Source of the DNA: Eubacterium sp. | GTDB taxonomy: Bacteria; Bacillota; Clostridia; Oscillospirales; Acutalibacteraceae | Direction of reading: 5' to 3' | Length of the DNA: 6,870 nt | NCBI GenBank assembly: GCA_017543415.1 | Contig: JAFYGD010000016.1 | Location: forward strand, 1 to 6,870 | Part shown: one piece after another, positions 1 to 5,694 of the stretch | Layout: each line of letters opens with the position of its first letter | Position numbering within the stretch: position 1 is the stretch's first letter | Notes under the pieces: generated by a model | The model's input: only the letters and a program-made list of their open reading frames with translations | The model's database searches: none | Told to the model about the DNA's origin: nothing | Made by a program: the position numbers and the translations under genes

Positions 1-48
1 ATTGTATTTTTTGTTGCGATATATTATTTGTTTGATGCTTTGGGGTAA
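1..48 (+). CDS. 3' end of an upstream gene, probable membrane protein (partial)
   Basis: Reading from base 1 in frame 1 gives fifteen codons ending in TAA at 46-48. The peptide is strongly hydrophobic and aromatic (I-V-F-F-V-A-I-Y-Y-L-F), as expected for the last membrane helix of an integral membrane protein. Its stop lies 6 bases before the LRR gene's start, so the two may be co-transcribed. Frame 2 is a rival: it stays open to a TGA at 56-58 that would overlap the downstream ATG as ATGA. It reads more mixed residues, and I prefer frame 1 only on hydrophobicity. Too little is visible to name a family. Confidence 0.35.
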   Translation: MVFFVAIYYLFDALG

Positions 49-54
49 TGCGAT

Positions 55-1290
55 ATGAATAACAACGGTAATAAAAAAGCATCTTCCGGTGTAGTAGTTG
101 CATTAATAATGTGTGTTGTTGTCTTTATATCAGGATTCGGCGTTTACAATTTGGTCGGTAAAAAGGCAATGATTGATTCGGGAATGCAGATAACATCTCC
201 GAAACAAGTAATTGACGGCGAAGAAATCGACGAAAAAAACGCTTTTACTGAGGGCAGATTCAGCGGTTATTACGGCAAGAAATTTGCATATATTAAGGAG
301 ATAAGTCCGTATTCAAACGGATTATCAAACAATGAGCCGGAAACGCTCTTTGTTCCAAATCAGATTAACGGGAAAGATGTACGAATTCTTGACGGAGCAT
401 TTTATAAATACTGTCACGTAAGAGGTCTTTTAAAAGACGTAGTTTTTGAAAACGATAATAAGTATTACATAACGGAAAACAACACTGTCTTTTCAAAAGA
501 TAAGAAAAACCTAATCTATTGTTACGGATTCGTTTCAGAGTATACAGTACCCGCAGAAGTTAAAACTATTTGCGGCTTTGCCTTTTCCGAAATGCATTTC
601 CTTAGAAGTGTTGTGATACCGGAAGGCGTTGAAGAAATCTGCAATTGTGCATTTAACGATTGTCGATTAACCGAGGTGGAAATACCTGATAGTGTAAAAA
701 AAATAGGAAAATCAGCGTTCAGCGGTAATATGATTTCAAAACTAAAACTATCGTCAAACGTGGAAGAAATTGGCGACAGAGCCTTTGCTTCTTTGAAATG
801 CAAAGAGATAAACCTTCCTGAAACGTTAAAAACTCTTGGCTCATATGTTTTTGACGATAGCGACTTACAAAAAGTAACCATTCCAAGCTCTCTTAAAACC
901 GCAGGGAATCAAATTCTTACCAACTGTAAGTATGTTGAGGAGCTGAATATCAACTGCCCGTTAAAGGCTTTCGGTGAATACGATTTTTTCTCTTATTATA
1001 CGGATTCTAACGTTTCGTCATATGGTAAAAAGCTTGTAATAAATACTGCGGAACCATTGTACCCGTTCAAATATATTTCAACTATGATGGCGTTTGACAA
1101 GGTGATAATTAACGAGCCATGCAGTAGTTCGGACTTCAATATGGAAAACGGTACTTCCGATATGGAGCAGCGCGGTTTTCAAAACATCTATTATGAGATA
1201 AAAGATAATACTATAAGTTTTGAATATGTTGCGGATGTTTCTTATAAAAATGGCAAAAGCTCGCTTGTAGAATTGAATTTTAAAAAATGA
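55..1290 (+). CDS. membrane-anchored leucine-rich repeat protein (BspA-like, LRR_5 family)
   Basis: The 411-residue protein has a short charged N-terminus (Lys7, Lys8) and one hydrophobic segment at about residues 12-34. This suits an uncleaved signal anchor or a signal peptide placing the rest outside the membrane. Residues 163-294 hold six consecutive units of exactly 22 residues, starting at 163, 185, 207, 229, 251 and 273. The pattern is x-V-x-I-P-x-x-V-K-x-I-G-x-x-A-F, the signature of LRR_5 repeats of the BspA type. Units 1 to 4 are good and the sixth is degenerate. Residues 96-118 look like a more divergent unit, and residues 144-160 resemble the spacer that often precedes such arrays. 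The C-terminal 110 residues have no recognisable motif. BspA-like proteins are surface proteins linked to adhesion or protein binding, but the partner here is unknown. The start is supported by a G-rich site (TGGGGT, 41-46) 8 bases upstream. No promoter is visible in the 54 bases before it, so transcription probably comes from upstream. The gene is visibly AT-richer than the operon that follows. Confidence 0.85.
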   Translation: MNNNGNKKASSGVVVALIMCVVVFISGFGVYNLVGKKAMIDSGMQITSPKQVIDGEEIDEKNAFTEGRFSGYYGKKFAYIKEISPYSNGLSNNEPETLFVPNQINGKDVRILDGAFYKYCHVRGLLKDVVFENDNKYYITENNTVFSKDKKNLIYCYGFVSEYTVPAEVKTICGFAFSEMHFLRSVVIPEGVEEICNCAFNDCRLTEVEIPDSVKKIGKSAFSGNMISKLKLSSNVEEIGDRAFASLKCKEINLPETLKTLGSYVFDDSDLQKVTIPSSLKTAGNQILTNCKYVEELNINCPLKAFGEYDFFSYYTDSNVSSYGKKLVINTAEPLYPFKYISTMMAFDKVIINEPCSSSDFNMENGTSDMEQRGFQNIYYEIKDNTISFEYVADVSYKNGKSSLVELNFKK

Positions 1291-1327
1291 GACGAGTTTC
1301 AGAAATAACTGTTAACGCATAACACTA

Positions 1328-1363
1328 AATACGGGGTGTTTTTATCCCGTATTATTTATTTTT
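1328..1363 (+). terminator. intrinsic terminator after the LRR gene
   Basis: An 8-bp perfect inverted repeat (AATACGGG at 1328-1335, CCCGTATT at 1346-1353) encloses a 10-base loop. A T-rich tract broken by one A follows (1355-1363). It lies 37 bases past the LRR stop codon and before the promoter of the next operon. It should therefore separate the two transcription units. Confidence 0.8.
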
Positions 1364-1373
1364 ATAATATATA

Positions 1374-1402
1374 TTGAAATTTGTTGTAATAAATGGTAAA
1401 AT
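1374..1402 (+). promoter_or_regulatory. vegetative (sigma-A type) promoter for the tepA-ftsK operon
   Basis: A -35 box TTGAAA (1374-1379) is followed after exactly 17 bases by a -10 box TAAAAT (1397-1402). The bases just before the -10 box are TGG, giving an extended -10 (TGn). Each hexamer differs from consensus at one position. The expected transcription start is near 1409, leaving a leader of roughly 50 bases before tepA. A weaker overlapping pair, TTGTTG (1381-1386) and TATTAA (1404-1409), also has 17-base spacing. No operator repeat or riboswitch-like structure is evident in the leader. Confidence 0.75.
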
Positions 1403-1457
1403 ATATTAAATGTGAAATTCTGCATTTTTGCGGGCATACTTTTTTTGAGGTGTTCGT

Positions 1458-2177
1458 ATGTGCAGTGAATTTGACGTTGACGAAAGGGAAGAGGAAGCCT
1501 GTGACCGTGAGGAGGAACAGGGCTCTGCCTTTGAAAACGGTTCAATAACCGTAAAAAAGGACGGGCATTTCATTCACTGTTTAACCGTAATTGGTCAGAT
1601 TGAAGGTCATTTCATTCTTCCGAGTCAGAATAAAACAACTAAATATGAGCATGTTATTCCCCAGCTTGTTGCAATTGAGGAAAGCCGTGATATTGAAGGC
1701 TTGCTTATTATTCTCAATACTGTTGGTGGCGACGTTGAAGCAGGGCTTGCCATTGCCGAGCTGCTTTCAACAATGCAAACTCCCACCGCTTCGCTTGTTC
1801 TCGGCGGAGGTCATTCAATCGGCGTACCTCTTGCGGTCAGCTGTAAAAAGAGCTTTATTGTACCGAGCGCAACTATGACAGTTCACCCCGTAAGGATGAA
1901 CGGAACTGTTCTGGGCGTTCCGCAAACGCTTTCCTACTTTGAAAAAATGCAGGACAGAATTGTTAAGTTCGTTGCAAATAATTCAAAAATCAGCGCAAAG
2001 GCTTTCAGGGGGCTGATGATGAAAACGGGCGAGCTTATTATGGATGTCGGAACCGTTCTTGACGGTGAGGAAGCCGTAAAATGCGGGCTTGTAGACGAGC
2101 TCGGCGGGCTTTCGGACGCGCTTGACTTTCTTAACGGCGAAATAGAGGGAAACAACAATGCTTTACACAATAATTAA
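1458..2177 (+). CDS. tepA: TepA-type ClpP-like serine protease family protein
   Basis: The protein has 239 residues, no signal peptide or membrane segment, and is presumably cytosolic. Residues 1-24 are acidic and low in complexity. The ClpP/crotonase-like core starts near residue 38. It carries hallmark TepA stretches: G46-Q-I-E-G-H, N58-K-T-T-K-Y-E-H and N87-T-V-G-G-D-V-E-A-G. The predicted nucleophile is Ser120 in G-G-G-H-S-I-G and the general base is His143 in T-V-H-P-V. The third triad residue is unclear, because aligning on E-A-V-K-C-G-L-V-D puts Gly198 where ClpP has Asp, with Asp196 close by. TepA was named as a translocation-enhancing protein in Bacillus and later linked to degradation of spore proteins. 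Its substrate here cannot be read from sequence. The start has a good site (GAGGTG, 1447-1452) 5 bases upstream. It is the first gene of the operon, and tepA lying upstream of ylzJ and spoIIIE/ftsK matches the order in Bacillus subtilis. Confidence 0.9.
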   Translation: MCSEFDVDEREEEACDREEEQGSAFENGSITVKKDGHFIHCLTVIGQIEGHFILPSQNKTTKYEHVIPQLVAIEESRDIEGLLIILNTVGGDVEAGLAIAELLSTMQTPTASLVLGGGHSIGVPLAVSCKKSFIVPSATMTVHPVRMNGTVLGVPQTLSYFEKMQDRIVKFVANNSKISAKAFRGLMMKTGELIMDVGTVLDGEEAVKCGLVDELGGLSDALDFLNGEIEGNNNALHNN

Positions 2178-2364
2178 TTTAAACGATGTGTTTTTTCAAT
2201 ATGAAAAAGGAAACCGGCAAAGGCGTTCAAGCAATCCTTACGACTATTTAAGAGCGGGGTATTTTCTTGATAACGCCAAGCTGTTCGGAGGAGAAAATAA
2301 TGTCAATTATAACTGCGATATTTCAGGCTATTCTTCAGGCAATAACCTATATAATTCCGATTAG
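2158..2364 (+). CDS. ylzJ: YlzJ-like small protein, shortened and overlapping both neighbours
   Basis: This 68-residue frame lies where ylzJ sits in Bacillota, between tepA and spoIIIE/ftsK. The N-terminus M-L-Y-T-I-I resembles the usual M-I-L-Y-T start. Residues 24-31 (S-S-N-P-Y-D-Y-L) resemble the conserved S-T-D-P-x-D-Y-L motif of the family. Only about ten residues separate these blocks, whereas I recall a longer strand-rich stretch in typical members, so the middle seems deleted. The function of YlzJ is unknown. The start at 2158 has a GAGGG site at 2145-2149 inside the end of tepA and overlaps tepA by 20 bases, suggesting translational coupling. The last 65 bases overlap the UppP-like gene. 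That tail (from about residue 48) is Asn/Ser/Tyr-rich and probably not conserved. The ancestral stop may have been lost, or the gene may be decaying. Identification rests on short motifs plus synteny. Confidence 0.62.
   Translation: MLYTIINLNDVFFQYEKGNRQRRSSNPYDYLRAGYFLDNAKLFGGENNVNYNCDISGYSSGNNLYNSD
2287..2293 (+). promoter_or_regulatory. ribosome binding site fixing the start of the UppP-like gene
   Basis: GGAGGAG is the strongest Shine-Dalgarno match in the window and stands 6 bases before the ATG at 2300. It selects that codon over the in-frame ATG at 2267, which has no such site and would add an eleven-residue polar extension ahead of the family's usual N-terminus. The site lies inside the ylzJ-like frame. 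Confidence 0.85.
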
Positions 2365-3160
2365 TCAGAGCGGCCATGCAACTGTTTTTCATGATTTTGC
2401 AGGCAGGGCTGACGGTACAGTTACCCAGCTTACGGGCGCTGTTAATATTGGAATTGCCATCGGAATTTTTGCTGCAACCTATAAGCTTGTTTTTAAACTT
2501 GCGGCAGAGCTGTTCAATACGGGCAAAGCCGTAGTGCAAAAGGATTTCAGTTATAAAAATTCAACCAACACAAGAAAGCTTGTAATTTATCTGCTTATCT
2601 CTTTCGTGCCCATGCTTTTGTGGTTAATCCCGATAGGCAAATACGGCAGCCTTTATACAGTATTAAAGGCAACTGCTTATAATAACACCCTCCTTGACGA
2701 CGGCGTATTCTTTGCCGTGCTCGGTGCGTTAATTTTTGTTGCGGCAAGGCAGCTCGGTTTTGAAAGGAACAACCGCTTTGTGTCGCTTCCCGCAGCAATA
2801 ACCGTCGGCGTTTGCTCGGTTTTCTTCGTTCCCGTTTCAGGGCTTGCCTTAATCGGCGGAGTGTTTGCCGCGCTCGTGCTTTTCGGCGTTTCGGGAAAGC
2901 TTGCGCTAAAATACGGCTATCTTATGAGCGTACCCGTGCTGCTTATAACGGGTATAGTTCAGCTTTGTTCAGCAGATTATAAAAGCAGTATCGCCGCAAT
3001 AGTTATCGGTATTGTGCTTTCCGCACCCGTTGCATTCCTTTGTGTTAGAATCCTCGGCAACGTTGTTAAAAAAGGACTGCTCAAATACATATCATATTAC
3101 GATTTCAGCATAGGTTTAATTGTTGCCGTTATAGGCGCAATTCAGCTTATTGTAAGATAA
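2300..3160 (+). CDS. UppP/BacA-family membrane protein with degenerate active site
   Basis: The protein has 286 residues, close to the usual UppP length of about 270, with seven or eight hydrophobic segments (about 4-22, 45-65, 94-111, 135-151, 162-178, 181-197, 206-222, 229-250, 268-284). Undecaprenyl-diphosphate phosphatases of this family recycle the lipid carrier of cell wall synthesis. The N-terminal P20-I-S-Q-S-G-H26 matches motif 1 (P-x-S-S-x-G-H), and Y207-L-M-S-V-P-V matches the helix after motif 2. The catalytic residues are mostly gone. Against E. coli BacA recalled from memory, Glu21 becomes Tyr17, Ser27 becomes Gln23, and the motif 2 core S-R-S becomes Ala183-Leu184-Ile185, with Thr178 becoming Val188. 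Only His26 (His30) and Gln13 (the E/Q position) remain. I infer a non-hydrolytic lipid-binding or structural role, or altered chemistry. The gene sits between ylzJ-like and ftsK, with 17 bases to ftsK. An unrelated polytopic protein is a less likely alternative. Confidence 0.75.
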   Translation: MSIITAIFQAILQAITYIIPISQSGHATVFHDFAGRADGTVTQLTGAVNIGIAIGIFAATYKLVFKLAAELFNTGKAVVQKDFSYKNSTNTRKLVIYLLISFVPMLLWLIPIGKYGSLYTVLKATAYNNTLLDDGVFFAVLGALIFVAARQLGFERNNRFVSLPAAITVGVCSVFFVPVSGLALIGGVFAALVLFGVSGKLALKYGYLMSVPVLLITGIVQLCSADYKSSIAAIVIGIVLSAPVAFLCVRILGNVVKKGLLKYISYYDFSIGLIVAVIGAIQLIVR

Positions 3161-3177
3161 AAGAAGGAATATGTTAA

Positions 3178-5694
3178 ATGGCTAATTCAAAGAATACAAA
3201 AAACACCTCAAAGTCAGATACAAGGCCTAAAACAAAGGCCGCTCAAAGGGACTTTGAAGAATATGAAAAAAACGAATCAACCGCAAGGGCAATCAGCATT
3301 GCTATCTTTGCGCTTTCTTTGCTGTTCTTCTTTATTGCGGTTGTTCCGGGCGAAGGCGTTTGGAACTTTCTGCATAATGGTTACATAGGCATTTTTGGCT
3401 GGTTTGCTGCTGTAGTTTTTCCGCTTTTATGCCTTGTTTATTCATTCTTGTTTACGGTTAAAAAGCCGAGCAAAAGGATGACTCTTGAAGTCTGCCTTAT
3501 TGTTCTTATAGTGCTTCTTGCCGCAGCGTTCATACATATCTGCCGTAACACAAGCGGCGCTGATTTCTTATCAACAATTAAAGAGGAATTTATAAACGCT
3601 CCTTACTGCTTTAACGGCGGCTTTTTCGGTGCGCTTATCGGATGGCTGCTTTTAACTATGGGCAAGGCACCCGCGGTTATAGTAACCCTTCTTCTTGCGC
3701 TTGTTGATATTCTCATTCTTTCAAGGGCAACCGTTAATCAGTTTTTCAAAAATACAACCAAGCCCGTAAGAAAGGCCGCCGAAAAGGTTACTCCGTATAT
3801 TGAGGAACACCGCGAGCGCAGACGCAACCGCGATATTGACGTATTTCTTGACGGTTATGACGACGGCGTTGTTGATAATCAGGATAAGCCTAAAACAAGA
3901 AAGCGCAAATCTGCTGCAAAACCTGAAACCGTTGACGATATGGACGATTTAATCCGTGAAATAAACGAATCCACCAAGCATAAGCAGGAAGTAAGAGCAA
4001 CAGCTAAAGCGAGCAAATCCATTGACGAAATAGTACAGGATGCAAGCGAGCAGAAAAAGGAAGAAAAGAAGGCGGAGCCTGTTCCCGAATTCACCGTAAG
4101 TGACGAGGAAATGAATAAGGCTGTTGCCGAATATCATCTTCCTACTATAGAGCTTTTAAAGCTTTCAAAGCCGAAATCCGCAAGGGATATAAGCAACGAG
4201 CTTAAAAGCAATGCAGAGCTTCTGATTGATACTCTTAAATCCTTCGGCGTTGACGCTGAAATTACCGATATTTCGCGCGGTCCTACGGTAACAAGATATG
4301 AGCTTAAGCCTGCAGCGGGAATAAGAATTTCAAAAATTACAAATCTTTCTGACGATATTGCGCTTAACCTTGCGGCTACCAACGTCCGCATTGAAGCGCC
4401 GATTCCCGGCAAGGCTGCCGTAGGTATTGAAATACCGAATAACGTTAAAAATATGGTATCAATGCGTGAAGTAATTGATACCCCCGAATTCCGTCAGCAG
4501 AGCTCTTTGCTTTCAGCTGCAATCGGTAAGGATATTGCAGGTAATACCGTTTTCTGCGACGTTTCAAAAATGCCTCACCTTCTCATTGCGGGTACTATCG
4601 GCTCAGGTAAATCCGTATGTATGAACTCAATTATCGTTTCAATTCTTTACAGGGCAAAGCCGGATGAGGTTAAATTCCTTATGATTGACCCCAAAAAGGT
4701 TGAATTTTCAAAATATGAAAATATCCCGCACCTTCTTGTACCCGTTGTTACAGACCCGCGTAAAGCTTCGGGCGCTCTCGGCTGGGCAGTTTCGGAAATG
4801 CTTAAGCGTTATCAGGCGTTTTCGGATACAGGCGTGCGCGATATTGAAGGTTATAACAAGTTTGTCAAAAAGCATCCCGATATGGAACCGATGCCTAAAA
4901 TCGTTATCTGTATTGACGAGCTTGCAGACTTAATGATGGCTGCCCCAAAAGAGGTTGAGGACAGTATCTGCCGTCTTGCTCAGATGGCGCGTGCAGCGGG
5001 TATGCACCTTGTAATTGCAACCCAAAGACCTTCCGTTGACGTTATTACAGGTCTTATAAAAGCAAATATTTCTTCGCGTATTGCTTTAACGGTTTCCTCC
5101 CAGATTGACTCAAGAACAATTCTTGATACGGGCGGTGCGGAAAAGCTGCTCGGCAGGGGCGATATGCTCTATTCTCCCATCGGCGCAAGCAAGCCTCTGC
5201 GTGTTCAGGGCTGCTTTATCAGCGATGAAGAGGTAGAAGCACTCTGCGGTTACGTTAAGAACCAGGGCGAAAGCCAGTACAGTGACGAAATTCAGAAGGA
5301 AATTGAAAGTAAAGCCGCACAGGAAAAGGGTGCTTCCTCCTTTGATGACGAGGGCGGTGAAGCTCTTGACCCGCTGTTTGAAAATGCAGTTGAGGTTGTT
5401 CTTGAAAACGGACGCGCCTCTACCTCCTTCCTTCAGCGTAAGCTCGGTGTAGGCTATTCAAGGGGCTCCAAAATTATGGACCAGCTTGAAGAAAAGGGGA
5501 TTATCGGTCCTCAGGACGGCGCAAAGCCGCGTGAAATCCGCGTTAATATGCAGCAGTGGATTCAAATGAAGGCAAACGGTCCCGCTCCCGAATTTACCGC
5601 GGAGAATACCGAGCAGATGAGCTTTGAACCCGAAGCAGAGGACGAGCCTCCGTTTGAATACGACGATTATAATTCAGGCAGTGAGGATTATTAA
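3178..5694 (+). CDS. ftsK: FtsK/SpoIIIE family DNA translocase
   Basis: This 838-residue septal ATPase pumps chromosomal DNA through the closing division (or sporulation) septum. The N-terminus has four to five membrane segments (about 38-56, 68-94, 103-122, 147-161, 164-182). A charged linker follows (about 190-320), rich in Lys, Glu and Asp. The alpha/beta motor covers about 320-690. It has Walker A G472-T-I-G-S-G-K-S479, Walker B I575-V-I-C-I-D-E-L-A-D with Asp580-Glu581, and the conserved A614-T-Q-R-P-S. A gamma winged-helix domain (about 731-788) with G759-Y-S-R-G-S-K should read DNA orientation signals. A Glu/Asp-rich tail (about 795-838) ends the protein. Length and architecture are full for the family. 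The start at 3178 has AGAAGGA (3162-3168) 9 bases upstream. Being downstream of tepA and ylzJ matches the position of spoIIIE in Bacillus. Sequence alone does not say whether it serves vegetative division, sporulation or both. Confidence 0.97.
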   Translation: MANSKNTKNTSKSDTRPKTKAAQRDFEEYEKNESTARAISIAIFALSLLFFFIAVVPGEGVWNFLHNGYIGIFGWFAAVVFPLLCLVYSFLFTVKKPSKRMTLEVCLIVLIVLLAAAFIHICRNTSGADFLSTIKEEFINAPYCFNGGFFGALIGWLLLTMGKAPAVIVTLLLALVDILILSRATVNQFFKNTTKPVRKAAEKVTPYIEEHRERRRNRDIDVFLDGYDDGVVDNQDKPKTRKRKSAAKPETVDDMDDLIREINESTKHKQEVRATAKASKSIDEIVQDASEQKKEEKKAEPVPEFTVSDEEMNKAVAEYHLPTIELLKLSKPKSARDISNELKSNAELLIDTLKSFGVDAEITDISRGPTVTRYELKPAAGIRISKITNLSDDIALNLAATNVRIEAPIPGKAAVGIEIPNNVKNMVSMREVIDTPEFRQQSSLLSAAIGKDIAGNTVFCDVSKMPHLLIAGTIGSGKSVCMNSIIVSILYRAKPDEVKFLMIDPKKVEFSKYENIPHLLVPVVTDPRKASGALGWAVSEMLKRYQAFSDTGVRDIEGYNKFVKKHPDMEPMPKIVICIDELADLMMAAPKEVEDSICRLAQMARAAGMHLVIATQRPSVDVITGLIKANISSRIALTVSSQIDSRTILDTGGAEKLLGRGDMLYSPIGASKPLRVQGCFISDEEVEALCGYVKNQGESQYSDEIQKEIESKAAQEKGASSFDDEGGEALDPLFENAVEVVLENGRASTSFLQRKLGVGYSRGSKIMDQLEEKGIIGPQDGAKPREIRVNMQQWIQMKANGPAPEFTAENTEQMSFEPEAEDEPPFEYDDYNSGSEDY
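5681..5687 (+). promoter_or_regulatory. ribosome binding site of ygiQ inside the end of ftsK
   Basis: GTGAGGA stands 6 bases before the ATG at 5694. That ATG shares its A with the ftsK stop (TAATG), so translation of the two genes is likely coupled. The site supports 5694 as the start even though the gene overlaps its neighbour. Confidence 0.7.

Noticed and set aside
35..58. Seven-codon open frame just before the LRR gene, considered as a leader peptide
   Set aside because: It has no ribosome binding site and no attenuator-like structure follows it. The bases are better read as the end of the upstream gene.
55..1290. Possible lipoprotein signal in the LRR protein (Cys20 within L-I-M-C)
   Set aside because: The residue before Cys is Met, not Gly/Ala/Ser, and the Cys sits in the middle of the hydrophobic segment, so it is not a credible lipobox.
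1342..1545. Minus-strand open frame of 67 codons across the promoter region
   Set aside because: It covers the terminator, promoter and tepA start, has no credible ribosome binding site, and its product shows no recognisable motif.
1591..1878. Plus-strand 95-codon frame inside tepA
   Set aside because: It lies wholly within a well-identified gene in another frame and has no ribosome binding site or conserved motif.
2267..2299. Upstream in-frame ATG as start of the UppP-like protein
   Set aside because: It lacks a ribosome binding site, whereas GGAGGAG lies 6 bases before the ATG at 2300, which also gives the family's normal N-terminus.
3742..4137. Low-complexity charged stretch in ftsK, considered as a repeat or foreign insertion
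   Set aside because: A charged variable linker between the membrane and motor domains is normal for FtsK/SpoIIIE proteins, and no repeat unit is visible.
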